The notes under the pieces: model-generated
Databases searched by the model: none
What the model was told of the DNA's origin: nothing
What the model saw: only the letters and a program-made list of their open reading frames with translations
Program-made: the position numbers and the translations under genes
NCBI RefSeq assembly: GCF_003400205.1
Contig: NZ_QUQV01000006.1
Coordinates: 124,001 to 188,000, forward strand
Origin: Bacillus sp. HNG
Lineage (GTDB): Bacteria; Bacillota; Bacilli; Bacillales; Bacillaceae_L
Reading direction: 5' to 3'
DNA: 64,000 bases
Shown: one piece after another, positions 17,082-25,357 of the stretch
Layout: each line of letters opens with the position of its first letter
Position numbering within the stretch: the first letter of the stretch is position 1

Positions 17082-18302
17082 TTATACGCTTACTTCATTC
17101 GATAATTTTAATTCTCGTTTCTCTTCTATAGCATTCACTACAACTGCTGCAGAAGCATCGCCTGTGACGTTTACAGATGTACGAATCATATCCAAGATTC
17201 TATCGATACCAGCAATAAGAGCAATACCTTCTACTGGAAGTCCGACTGAAGTAACGACCATCGTAAGCATAATCAATCCAGCTCCTGGTACACCGGCTGT
17301 ACCAATGGAAGCAAGAGTTGCCGTTAATACGATGGTTAACTGTTGTGCAAAAGAAAGATCATATCCAAAAAATTGTGCAATGAATAAAACACATACACCC
17401 TGATATAATGCGGTTCCATCCATATTGATGGTGGCACCCAACGGAAGGACGAAACTACTTACTTTTCTAGAAACTCCAAGGTTCTCTTCAGAATTTTTAA
17501 TGGTTATTGGCAAAGTTCCTGAGCTACTTGTTGTGCTGAATGCTACCAAGCTAGCAGGTGCAATTCCTTTGAAAAATTTCAGTGGATTCATCTTTGCGAA
17601 AACCTTGACGGAGACTGAATATGTTAATACAGCGTGAAGTATACATCCGAGATAGACGACTAAAATAACTTTTAAAAGTGGAAGAAGTACAGAAACTCCG
17701 TATTCTCCAACAGTAGGTGCAATTAAACCGAAAACCCCAATTGGAGCTAATTTCATCACAATCGCAGTGATTTTATACATGATTTCAGCAAGTTCATCAA
17801 AGAAATTATAGACTGTCTTTGCCTTATCGCCTAAAATCGTAATTCCAAGTCCCAGGAAAATGGCAAAGAAAATGATTTGTAACATATCCCCATTTACTAA
17901 AGAAGCAATTGGATTCGTAGGAATGATATTTAGTAAGGTATCAATTACTCCTGGAGCCTCTGTTGCTTCAACTTTATCGACAGTTGCATCAATATTGACG
18001 CCCTTACCGGGTGAGAAGATGTTTGCAAGAATTAATCCGATGGTTACAGCAAAAGCAGTAGTTAAAATATAATAAGTAAATGTAATTCCACCCATACGTC
18101 CAATTTTTTTAATGTCCCCAGTACCTGCAACACCGACAACGAGGGAAGCAAGGACTAAAGGAACGATAATGAACTTAATCATACGTAAAAATAAATCACC
18201 AAGAGGTTTAACAACCTCAACACTAGGTCCAACGATAGCCCCAACGATAATAGCAAGAATAAATGCAATTAAAATCTGTGAAAGCAAACCAATTTTTTTC
18301 AT
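17082..18302 (-). CDS. Dicarboxylate/amino-acid:cation symporter (GltP/GltT type)
   Basis: This 406-residue membrane symporter takes up glutamate, aspartate or C4-dicarboxylates with Na+ or H+. The family motifs are clear: hairpin 1 serine-rich FSTTSSSGTLPIT, the TM7 motif NMDGTALYQG, hairpin 2 GTAGVPGAG and TM8 GIDRILDMIRTSVNVTGD, whose Arg/Asp/Asn bind the acidic amino acid. GGAGG precedes the ATG. It is divergent from a YheO/DauR-type regulator gene. With the racemase it could import acidic D- or L-amino acids (inference). Confidence 0.9.
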   Translation of the reverse strand: MKKIGLLSQILIAFILAIIVGAIVGPSVEVVKPLGDLFLRMIKFIIVPLVLASLVVGVAGTGDIKKIGRMGGITFTYYILTTAFAVTIGLILANIFSPGKGVNIDATVDKVEATEAPGVIDTLLNIIPTNPIASLVNGDMLQIIFFAIFLGLGITILGDKAKTVYNFFDELAEIMYKITAIVMKLAPIGVFGLIAPTVGEYGVSVLLPLLKVILVVYLGCILHAVLTYSVSVKVFAKMNPLKFFKGIAPASLVAFSTTSSSGTLPITIKNSEENLGVSRKVSSFVLPLGATINMDGTALYQGVCVLFIAQFFGYDLSFAQQLTIVLTATLASIGTAGVPGAGLIMLTMVVTSVGLPVEGIALIAGIDRILDMIRTSVNVTGDASAAVVVNAIEEKRELKLSNEVSV

Positions 18303-18571
18303 AAGAACCTCCTTTTAAATTATTCGGGAAAAGACACTTCTTTCTCACAACATAGAAATTTGTAAAGATTCAGAAAAATATAGGTAAAAAAATATAAAAA
18401 TTTATATATTTCTTAATCTTTTTATATATAAATTAACAGAAATAGTCAATAGCCTTTTGTGAAATAAATGAAAAAGTAAGGTATAAGGAATGGGTTGTAT
18501 AAAAAGTTATTGATTATATATAAAATATTATATATATTTTAATTAAATCTACTATGGAAGGGAATCTTTTA
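18303..18571. promoter_or_regulatory. AT-rich divergent promoter region
   Basis: 269 nt between the symporter and regulator genes. It contains AT-rich inverted stretches (ATTTATATAT..ATATATAAAT near 18400-18435 and AAAATATTATATATATTTT near 18522-18540). These are candidate operator or promoter sequence; base composition alone makes such symmetry common. Confidence 0.35.
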
Positions 18572-19228
18572 ATGAATTCGATACATGAACAATACATTCC
18601 AGTAGCAGAGGTGATTGCCAAAACATTTGGGCACGATTGCGAAGTTGTTTTGCATGATTTAACCGTTCCCCAGAGCTCTGTTGTATACACCGTCAACAAT
18701 CATGTAACTGGAAGGCAAGTGGGACAAAGTTTTAACCATCTCATTACAGATGTGTTGCTCTCTCAAAACTTTACGAATGATTATTCAGCAAATTACTATT
18801 TTCATACTGATGATGGTAGATTAATAAAATCTTCTACCCTATTAATTAGGAATCCTGACAAAAAAGTGATTGGTGCACTATGTATAAACATTGATACGAC
18901 TAGAATTACAGAAAATATTAATTGGCTAAGTAGCTTCATTCCTCAGAATCCTGATTTGCCTCTAAATCCAAACTATCAGCAAGATCGAACGAATGAAACT
19001 GAGCATATACAAGAGTTTGCTCATGATTTAATCGATAAAATTATTGGCACTAAGCCGGTAGAAAAGCTAAGGCGTGATGAAAAGGTGGAGATGGTTCGAT
19101 TCATGGAGCAAAAAGGAATCTTCTTAATTCGTGGAACAATCGACAGAGTTGCGGAGAAGTTAAATATCTCAAAAGTCACAGTTTACAGCTATATAGAGGA
19201 AATTAAAGAAAAAAATAATAAAGGATAG
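18572..19228 (+). CDS. YheO/DauR-type regulator (YheO-like PAS plus HTH_22)
   Basis: About 218 residues. The N-terminal YheO-like PAS domain (about 5-115; TFGHDCEVVLHDLT, HVTGRQVGQS, VIGALCINID) joins a C-terminal helix-turn-helix (GIFLIRGTIDRVAEKLNISKVTVYSYIEE). DauR, a member of this family, controls D-arginine catabolism in Pseudomonas. Here it heads ridA, a PLP lyase and a D-threonine-aldolase-like gene and is divergent from the symporter, so it likely senses an amino acid, perhaps a D-isomer. ATG 18572 is preferred (GAAGGG 9 nt upstream) over ATG 18554. Confidence 0.8.
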   Translation: MNSIHEQYIPVAEVIAKTFGHDCEVVLHDLTVPQSSVVYTVNNHVTGRQVGQSFNHLITDVLLSQNFTNDYSANYYFHTDDGRLIKSSTLLIRNPDKKVIGALCINIDTTRITENINWLSSFIPQNPDLPLNPNYQQDRTNETEHIQEFAHDLIDKIIGTKPVEKLRRDEKVEMVRFMEQKGIFLIRGTIDRVAEKLNISKVTVYSYIEEIKEKNNKG

Positions 19229-19283
19229 ATCAATCCCTTTCCACTTATTATATAAAAAATTCTAAGCCCAAGGAGGTATTCGT

Positions 19284-19661
19284 ATGAAATTTATTTCAAT
19301 TAAGGGTGCAAAGCCTAACCCTGGTCATTATTCCGCTGCAACACAAAAAGGCAACTTCCTCTTTATTTCAGGACAGCTTCCGGTTGATCCTTTTACTGGT
19401 AAAGGGACAAGTGGTGATATTACGGCTGAAACAAACCAAGTGTTGTCAAACTTAGACCATGTACTAGAAGCTGCAGGTGCAAAGAAAGAAGATATCATGA
19501 AGGTCACCATTTATATTTCAGATATTTCATTATGGGATACTGTCAATTCCATATATAAGCAGTACTTTGGTGACCACAAGCCAGCACGGGCTGTTGTTCC
19601 TACTAATCAACTACACTATGGATATTCAATTGAGCTTGAGGCAGTTGCCTATATTGATTAA
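19284..19661 (+). CDS. RidA-family enamine/imine deaminase
   Basis: This 125-residue YjgF/RidA protein hydrolyses reactive enamines and imines released by PLP-dependent dehydratases, sparing other PLP enzymes. Key features: GNFLFISGQLPVDP and the arginine in HKPARAVVPTNQLHYGYSIELEAVA that binds the substrate carboxylate. AAGGAGG precedes ATG 19284. Its place directly before two PLP enzymes fits protection against 2-aminoacrylate or 2-aminocrotonate made by this pathway. Confidence 0.9.
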   Translation: MKFISIKGAKPNPGHYSAATQKGNFLFISGQLPVDPFTGKGTSGDITAETNQVLSNLDHVLEAAGAKKEDIMKVTIYISDISLWDTVNSIYKQYFGDHKPARAVVPTNQLHYGYSIELEAVAYID

Positions 19662-19678
19662 GAAAAGGAAGAGTGAAG

Positions 19679-20785
19679 ATGAACTATATTTGTAAAGAAT
19701 GTCATTCAACATATCCGTTGGAAAGTAATAAATGGAAATGTGATTGTGGAGGTCTACTAAACCTTGAATATGAGAAAAAGGCAGTTGATTTTACTGAAAC
19801 AGCCACTTCTCGAAATCACTCTCTTTGGAAATATATCGATGCACTCCCTTTTGAAAAGGAAGATGTCTGGCAGGAGATTACGCTTGGAGAAGGGGATACC
19901 CCACTAATCAAAATAGCTGATCATGTCTACGCAAAGGCTGACTATTATATGCCTACGCTATCATTCAAAGATCGTGGTGCTGTTCTTCTAATTGCCATGG
20001 CGAAAAAAATGGGCATTAAGAGGGTTGTTGCAGATAGTAGCGGTAATGCTGGTACAGCCATTGCGGCATATGGGGCAAGGGCAGGAATCCAATGTGATAT
20101 TTTCGTTCCAGCATCTACTTCAAGTAAAAAAATAGCACAGATTGAAGCACATGGTGCGGTCATTCACAAGGTTCCTGGAACAAGAGAAGATACAGCGAAC
20201 GCAGCGATTGCCATGGTTGAAAGCACAGATTCGTTTTATGCAAGTCATATTTATAACCCGATTTTTTGGGAAGGTACGAAAACGTATGTGTATGAAGTGT
20301 TTGAGCAAATGAATAACAAAATGCCTGTTGCGTTCATTATTCCGGTAGGGAATGGAACCTTGTTAATGGGAGCGTATATTGCTTTTCAAGAGTTATTGGC
20401 AAATGGGCAAATTGAAAAAATGCCTAGAATCCTTGCCGTCCAGGCAGAAGCTTGTGCTCCAATAATGAAAGCCTTTGCGGAAGGTAGCGATACGGTTGAA
20501 CCTATTGAACATTCAGGGACCTTGGCTGAGGGCATTGCCATTGCTGCACCGGCAAGGGGAACAGAAATCTTACAAGCAATACGTGCAACAGAAGGAGATA
20601 TAATCGGTGTGTCCGAGGAAAGTATCATAGAAGCCAGAAAGCAGCTTGCATTAAAAGGAATTTATGTGGAGATCACTTCCGCGGCTAATTACGCTGGCTA
20701 CTTACACTATATTAAGAAATACCCTGAATTAAAAGACCAACAAATCGTTTTTCCGTTATGTGGGGCAGGTCTTAAAAGTAACTAG
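19679..20785 (+). CDS. Threonine-synthase-like PLP enzyme (fold type II) with zinc ribbon
   Basis: About 368 residues. The N-terminus has a rubredoxin-like knuckle (CKECHSTYPLESNKWKCDC). The PLP lysine is in TLSFKDRGA, and DSSGNAGTAIAAYGARAG is the substrate loop. VGNGTLLMGA binds the PLP phosphate, and a Cys near the C-terminus (PLCGAGLKSN) matches the Ser/Cys contacting the pyridine nitrogen. It could be a threonine synthase homologue, a threonine/serine dehydratase or a diaminopropionate-type lyase. The RidA partner argues for an ammonia lyase. ATG 19679 or GTG 19673 may be the start; AAGGAAGAG favours 19679. Confidence 0.75.
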   Translation: MNYICKECHSTYPLESNKWKCDCGGLLNLEYEKKAVDFTETATSRNHSLWKYIDALPFEKEDVWQEITLGEGDTPLIKIADHVYAKADYYMPTLSFKDRGAVLLIAMAKKMGIKRVVADSSGNAGTAIAAYGARAGIQCDIFVPASTSSKKIAQIEAHGAVIHKVPGTREDTANAAIAMVESTDSFYASHIYNPIFWEGTKTYVYEVFEQMNNKMPVAFIIPVGNGTLLMGAYIAFQELLANGQIEKMPRILAVQAEACAPIMKAFAEGSDTVEPIEHSGTLAEGIAIAAPARGTEILQAIRATEGDIIGVSEESIIEARKQLALKGIYVEITSAANYAGYLHYIKKYPELKDQQIVFPLCGAGLKSN

Positions 20786-20827
20786 ACTTTAAAAATGAGA
20801 GAATCGATTTTTTAAGGAGAGATAATG

Positions 20828-21931
20828 ATGAAAAAGAATCAATTAGATACGCCATCCTTACTTATTGACCGTGAAATCATGATGGATAACATTGAACGAA
20901 TGCAATCCTACGCTAACAAATATGGTGTTACCCTTCGTCCGCATACAAAGACGCATAAAATGCCTGCTCTTGCAAAACTACAAGTAGATGCAGGTGCCAA
21001 AGGAATTACCGTTGCAAAGGTTGGCGAAGCAGAAGTCATGGCTGAAAATGGACTAAATGATATTTTTATTGCAAATGAAATCGTCGGTGAGGTCAAACTA
21101 AATCGCATCAAGAAGCTTGCAGAAACCATTGATATTTCCTTTGGCGTGGACAGTATTGAACAATGTGAAACAATAGAAAAGGTGTTCAGTGACAGCCAAA
21201 AACCAGCGCAAGTTCTGATTGAAATTGAAGTGGGGGAAAACCGCTCTGGAGTAATTGAAGAAAGCGATTATATTAAGTTAGTAGAGTATATTAAAAATTG
21301 CTCCCATCTGAATTTAAAAGGAATCTTTTCGCATGATGGCCACACATACAAAGCTAAAGACCTAGAGGAATGTCGCGAGCTTTACAACGCAGCGCAAAAA
21401 CGCACTCTTCACTTTGCCAATCTTGCGCAAGAATTAGGCTGCACACTGGAGACGGTAAGCATTGGTTCTACACCACCGCTCATGCATGATTTTGGCGTCA
21501 TGGAGGGGATTACCGAACTTCGTATCGGAACGTATATCCTCATGGATGTCTCACAAGGAAATGCAATTGGTACATATGATAGATGTGCAGCGAGTGTCCT
21601 AACAACTGTCATCAGCAAACCAACAAATGAACGAGTCATTACTGATGTTGGGGCAAAGGGAATTACGATGCAGTCACGGAGTCAAGGAATATGTGCAACT
21701 ACAGGTTTAGGCTATATTAAAAACTACGGTGTTCATATTGACCAGGTGTACGATGAACATGCGATCATTTATAATGAGGAATTTAGAAATCAAGTTGCAA
21801 TTGGTGAAAAGGTTGAAGTCATTCCAAATCATATTTGTCCAGTCTGCAACCTCTATGATCACGCCTATTTAGTTTCTGGAGATGAGGTAGTAGAAGAAAT
21901 TCCAATCCTATGTAGAGGGAAACTGCAGTAA
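20828..21931 (+). CDS. D-threonine aldolase / D-serine dehydratase-like enzyme
   Basis: About 367 residues of fold-type III PLP enzyme, an alanine-racemase-like barrel plus a metal-binding C-terminal domain. The PLP lysine is in LRPHTKTHK near residue 40. The C-terminal PNHICPVCNLYDHAYLV supplies the His/Cys/Asp metal ligands seen in eukaryotic D-serine dehydratase and D-threonine aldolase. It would cleave D-threonine to glycine and acetaldehyde, or deaminate D-serine; the latter fits the RidA gene. AAGGAG is 8 nt before ATG 20828. A terminator ends this operon. Confidence 0.8.
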   Translation: MKKNQLDTPSLLIDREIMMDNIERMQSYANKYGVTLRPHTKTHKMPALAKLQVDAGAKGITVAKVGEAEVMAENGLNDIFIANEIVGEVKLNRIKKLAETIDISFGVDSIEQCETIEKVFSDSQKPAQVLIEIEVGENRSGVIEESDYIKLVEYIKNCSHLNLKGIFSHDGHTYKAKDLEECRELYNAAQKRTLHFANLAQELGCTLETVSIGSTPPLMHDFGVMEGITELRIGTYILMDVSQGNAIGTYDRCAASVLTTVISKPTNERVITDVGAKGITMQSRSQGICATTGLGYIKNYGVHIDQVYDEHAIIYNEEFRNQVAIGEKVEVIPNHICPVCNLYDHAYLVSGDEVVEEIPILCRGKLQ

Positions 21932-21988
21932 AGAAATAAAGGTAGGGGAGATAGCTTAAACCATTGCTGTTACTCCTGGGAATAGGAG

Positions 21989-22030
21989 GGAAGAGGGTGA
22001 GCCTGATGGGGCGACCCTCTTTCCGTTTTT
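21989..22030 (+). terminator. Terminator of the D-amino-acid operon
   Basis: GGAAGAGGGT pairs with ACCCTCTTTCC, followed by GTTTTT. The T-run reaches the stop codon of the convergent aroK. Confidence 0.85.
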
Positions 22031-22577
22031 AATCGTATAATTCCCAAGCTAACTTTAATGATTCGATAATATAATCTGCAATCTCTTCAACATCATGGTT
22101 GTCAGTATTTAATTTGGAATGGTGTAATGAATAGATATCTTGTCTTTCTATAAAAAGTTTCTCAATTTCTTCTAAAGAGCGACCTTGTAAAACTGGTCGG
22201 CTATCAATTAGGATGTCTATTCTTTCCTTCCAAGAATCCCAGGAAACGTCTAAATAAAAAACAATACAGTTTTTTAAACAAATATCTCTGATTTCCTTTT
22301 GTAAAAAGGCACCACCACCGAGAGAAATAATTTTTAACTTTTGCGTGCAATAGTTAGAAATAACTTCTTTTTCTTTTTCTCGAAAAGCCTTTTCACCAAT
22401 TTGTTTAAAAATTTGTGAAGTGGGCATGTTGTATTCTTTTTCAATCTCTTGATCAATATCTACAAAACTTCTAAATAATTTTTTGGCAACAAGTTTACCA
22501 ATCGTTGTTTTTCCAACGCCCATAAAACCGATGAAAACGATACTCTTTTCTCTTAATGAAATGTTTTGATTATTCAC
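22029..22577 (-). CDS. aroK: Shikimate kinase
   Basis: This 182-residue P-loop kinase phosphorylates shikimate at the 3-hydroxyl, step five of aromatic amino-acid synthesis. Walker A is GFMGVGKTT. FVDIDQEIEKEYNM gives the Asp that contacts shikimate, ISLGGGAFLQ is the Walker B-like GGG motif, and DSRPVLQG is the lid with its catalytic arginine. It starts at GTG 22577, with GGAAG 8 nt before. It is divergent from an aroQ-type gene, which suggests joint shikimate or quinate metabolism. Confidence 0.88.
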   Translation of the reverse strand: MNNQNISLREKSIVFIGFMGVGKTTIGKLVAKKLFRSFVDIDQEIEKEYNMPTSQIFKQIGEKAFREKEKEVISNYCTQKLKIISLGGGAFLQKEIRDICLKNCIVFYLDVSWDSWKERIDILIDSRPVLQGRSLEEIEKLFIERQDIYSLHHSKLNTDNHDVEEIADYIIESLKLAWELYD

Positions 22578-22796
22578 TTCGGCACTTCCTATTGTAAGTT
22601 TGATATACTTTAATGGTTTATTTTAATAAATACTATCATATGTCTTTTACTTTTCAAAAAGAAATATTTCAGTTCAAACATGAAATAATAGAATGAACAT
22701 AGATAATTCTTTTATTATTTGCCTGAAAATTCTAATACAAGTTATACTTAAATGGTATTTAAGAACTCTAAATTTAAAGGTTAGGGGAAGAAAAAA

Positions 22797-23240
22797 GTGA
22801 AAAAAATTCTTATGCTACATGGAATTAATCATAACATGTTCGGAAAAAGAGACCCTGTTCAATATGGTACGGTGACGTTAGAGGAAATTGATGCAGGACT
22901 TAACGAATTAGCAAACGAACTCGGCGTCGAGATTGAAAGCTTTCAGACGAATCATGAAGGTGAGATGTGCGAAAGAATCCATAGGGCTTATTTTGAAAAA
23001 AAAGACGCTGTGATCATAAATGCAGGAGCATGGACACATTATAGTTATGGATTAAGGGATGCACTAGAGATTCTCGAAGTACCAATCATTGAGATTCATA
23101 TGTCCAATATTCATTCTCGAGAAGAATTCAGACATCATTCTGTTTTTGCAGAAATTGCAAAAGGTCAAATTTGTGGGTTTGGAATCGACAGCTACTATCT
23201 TGGTTTACGTGCGGCTGTATCACTGATTAAAGATAAATAA
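22797..23240 (+). CDS. aroQ: Divergent type II 3-dehydroquinate dehydratase-like protein
   Basis: This 147-residue protein has the flavodoxin-like fold of AroQ. The signature region reads MLHGINHNMFGKRDPVQYG where classic enzymes have LxGPNLNxLGxREPxxYG, keeping the catalytic Arg and Tyr but altering the GPNLN loop. The rest is conserved: QTNHEGEM, INAGAWTHYSYGLRDAL, IEIHMSNIHSREEFRHHS. Dehydration of 3-dehydroquinate is likely, but the changed loop could alter the substrate. It starts at GTG 22797 behind AGGGGA. It is divergent from aroK. Confidence 0.75.
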   Translation: MKKILMLHGINHNMFGKRDPVQYGTVTLEEIDAGLNELANELGVEIESFQTNHEGEMCERIHRAYFEKKDAVIINAGAWTHYSYGLRDALEILEVPIIEIHMSNIHSREEFRHHSVFAEIAKGQICGFGIDSYYLGLRAAVSLIKDK

Positions 23241-23270
23241 GTAAGGTTTTATACAACTGAATGAAATCCA

Positions 23271-23303
23271 AAAAAAGCACTCAACGTCCTTCGCTGAGTG
23301 CCA
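23271..23303 (-). terminator. Terminator between aroQ and the CAP gene
   Basis: GCACTCA pairs with TGAGTGC. The T6 run lies on the minus strand, so it mainly terminates the CAP-domain gene. Confidence 0.85.
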
Positions 23304-23320
23304 TTTCAATTAAAATGGGT

Positions 23321-24046
23321 TTATTTTCCAATAAACATCTGTGTCCAATAGTTGCCTTCTACATGACCTACACCAATGTGAGTAAAGTTTGAGCTTAAAA
23401 TGTTCTTACGATGTCCTTCACTATTCATCCAAGCATTAACAACTTCTTGTGGTGAACGTTGCCCCATCGCAATATTTTCACCAGCTGCACGGTATTGAAT
23501 GCCAAATTGTTTCATCATATCAAATGGTGATCCGTAGGTTGGGCTAGTATGAGAAAAATAGCCATTCTTCTTCATATCAGAAGATTTTGTTCTCGCCACC
23601 TCACTTAATTTTAAGTCAATTTTGAGGGGCTGTAAGCCGTTTTTTGCACGTTCTTTATTTGTTAATGTAACAACTTCTTGCTCAAATTGGCTTAATGAAT
23701 AAGTAGCTTGATTTGTTGTTTCCTTTTGATCTACAGGCTGTTGTTGCACAGGTTGCTGAGCAACAGGGCTTTCCTGAACAGGCTTTTCTGCCTTTTGTTC
23801 TACTGGCTTCTTAGCTGGTTGTGTAGGTTCCTCTACTTTCGACGGAGTTTGTCCATATTGAGAATAATATTTTTTTAGTAAGTTTTGAATGAGGTCATTC
23901 CAATTCGTAGAGTTGTTAACAGATACGACGTAACGACCTTCATAAACATTTTTATTGGAGCCATCTACTTGTTCCGCAGAACTTGCTAATGGTCCAGTAA
24001 CCAATAATGCACCTGCTACTGCTAAAGATAGTACTGTTTTCTTCAT
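23321..24046 (-). CDS. Secreted CAP-domain protein (YkwD-like)
   Basis: About 241 residues. A signal peptide (MKKTVLSLAVAGALLVTGPLASSA) precedes a Pro/Gln/Lys-rich linker (about 70-115). The C-terminal CAP/SCP domain has LTNKERAKNGLQPL, DMKKNGYFSHTSPTYGSP, GENIAMGQRSPQEVVNAWMN, SEGHRKNIL and HIGVGHVEGNYWTQMF, carrying the conserved His and Glu residues. Such proteins are common in spore formers, some on the spore or in germination. The role here is unknown. ATG 24046 follows GGAGGA by 7 nt. Confidence 0.85.
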   Translation of the reverse strand: MKKTVLSLAVAGALLVTGPLASSAEQVDGSNKNVYEGRYVVSVNNSTNWNDLIQNLLKKYYSQYGQTPSKVEEPTQPAKKPVEQKAEKPVQESPVAQQPVQQQPVDQKETTNQATYSLSQFEQEVVTLTNKERAKNGLQPLKIDLKLSEVARTKSSDMKKNGYFSHTSPTYGSPFDMMKQFGIQYRAAGENIAMGQRSPQEVVNAWMNSEGHRKNILSSNFTHIGVGHVEGNYWTQMFIGK

Positions 24047-24310
24047 ATTTAGTCCTCCTTGTTGTGTACCAAGATACAACAACATCATAGCATGTGATTT
24101 TTGTAATATTTGAGGAAGACTTTTCCTTCTGAATCAATCCTACTATTTTACCAGCAATCGAGAGTTGAAAATGAATAGATTTGATGAAATGAATTTGTTG
24201 TTCTTTTTTGTCAATATAGGAAAAAACTACTCGGATATACCTATTGACAGGATTGAAGCCAATGATGTTTTATGACGTATATTACTTAAAAATGACGAAT
24301 ATGACTTTTT

Positions 24311-24375
24311 GGGACAAGGGGACAGGTACGGCGTCCCACCAGTATTGGGTACAGGAAAACGAGCTTGTCCTTAAG
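24311..24375. repeat. GGGACA-family repeat, copy 4 (degenerate)
   Basis: The left module is intact (GGGACAAGGGGACAGGTACG..GTCCC). The right module has drifted (GGGTACAGGAAAACGAGCTTGTCC). The surrounding gap 24047-24459 shows no gene I can support. Confidence 0.7.
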
Positions 24376-24459
24376 GTAAGAAGCAGTAGTCTGCTTAACA
24401 AAATCTACTGCTTCTATGAAAATTTTGTTACTAGTTAGATGAATCTTCTGAGTCATCTA

Positions 24460-24783
24460 CTAATCCTGCTGCGCATCGTCAGAGAATTTGTCAGAGAACT
24501 TGTCAGAGAATTTATCTGAGAATTTGTCAGAACCTGATTGTTGAGAAAGCGTCGTTAGGCTTTCTGAAAATCCGGTTGAAAAAGCTTGGGCAAAGGATTC
24601 AGCAATGACTGGTGCAAGCACATTTAATTGCGCTAATGCTGGATTACTATTTTCTGTTGCTGCTGCTTTTTTAATGCCTTCGGCAAAGGAATTTGAAAAA
24701 GCTTCAGCAAATGCTGTTGCAAATGAAGAAACGGAAGCTTCGACCAAGTTCTTCACTTGTTCTCTATTGATTTTTCTATCCAC
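24460..24783 (-). CDS. Hypothetical small protein with four DKFS repeats
   Basis: About 107 residues, not recognised. The N-terminal two thirds are helical with repeating aromatic spacing (SFATAFAEAFSNSFAEGI and ESFAQAFSTGFSESL), suggesting an amphipathic or coiled structure. The C-terminus is DKFS repeated four times, then DDAQQD. It has no signal peptide and no cysteine. It starts at GTG 24783, since GGGAGGG lies 6 nt upstream. It is monocistronic and divergent from the GNAT gene. Confidence 0.6.
   Translation of the reverse strand: MDRKINREQVKNLVEASVSSFATAFAEAFSNSFAEGIKKAAATENSNPALAQLNVLAPVIAESFAQAFSTGFSESLTTLSQQSGSDKFSDKFSDKFSDKFSDDAQQD
24477..24528. repeat. 12-bp coding tandem repeat (DKFS x4)
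   Basis: A 12-bp unit of the type TGTCAGAGAATT is repeated four times with a few synonymous changes (minus-strand codons for Asp-Lys-Phe-Ser). Copy-number change would alter tail length without a frameshift. Confidence 0.8.
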
Positions 24784-24933
24784 AATTTTCCCTCCCTTCA
24801 AATGTATTACTCTATCTTACGTTTCTGTTCAATGACTGTACACGCCATTTACCATACTGCAAAAGCACATTTTTTTAACAAAAAGCTTTTCCATTCATAT
24901 AGTGAAAACAAAAATAGAATAGGAGGGAAAAGT

Positions 24934-25344
24934 GTGAAAGTTCGTACTCGAATACCCGAAAAGGATGATTCGCGGATCATTGCGATGGGTTCTGATATTT
25001 TTGGGGTCGATGCTGGGTTGATCGAAAAAAGGTTGAACCTTGCGGAGGAAGTGTTACTCGTTTGTGATGACCAGGATAAAATAGTAGGCTTTTTAAGCTA
25101 TCGCTTAAAAGAAAAGAGTGAGTTTTTCATAGATATGGTGGCTTTCGACCCATTCTATCAAGGTAGAGGGATCGCACAGTCTTTTTTGCCAACCTTACTA
25201 GATTATGCGAAAGACAAAGGGGCTATATCAATTGGAGGAATGGTTTATAAAAAGAATGAGCGTGTGTTGAAATTATTCAAGTATTGGGGTTTTCGCATCA
25301 AGAGATATTATGTTGATACCGTCTATATAGAAAAGGTCATCTAG
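24934..25344 (+). CDS. GNAT-family N-acetyltransferase
   Basis: About 136 residues with the GNAT fold. The acetyl-CoA loop is FDPFYQGRGIAQSFL (Q-x-R-G-I-A) after strand 4 (FFIDMVAF), and a C-terminal N-ERVLKLFKYWGFRIKRY matches motif B. The substrate is unknown. GTG 24934 is chosen because AGGAGGG lies 7 nt upstream. It is followed after 13 nt by a CotS-like kinase gene and is probably co-transcribed. Confidence 0.8.
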   Translation: MKVRTRIPEKDDSRIIAMGSDIFGVDAGLIEKRLNLAEEVLLVCDDQDKIVGFLSYRLKEKSEFFIDMVAFDPFYQGRGIAQSFLPTLLDYAKDKGAISIGGMVYKKNERVLKLFKYWGFRIKRYYVDTVYIEKVI

Positions 25345-25357
25345 CAGGAGGGAAGTC

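Noticed and set aside
24244-24438. Frame across the degenerate repeat copy 4
   Set aside because: The translation is mostly repeat sequence and there is no ribosome site.
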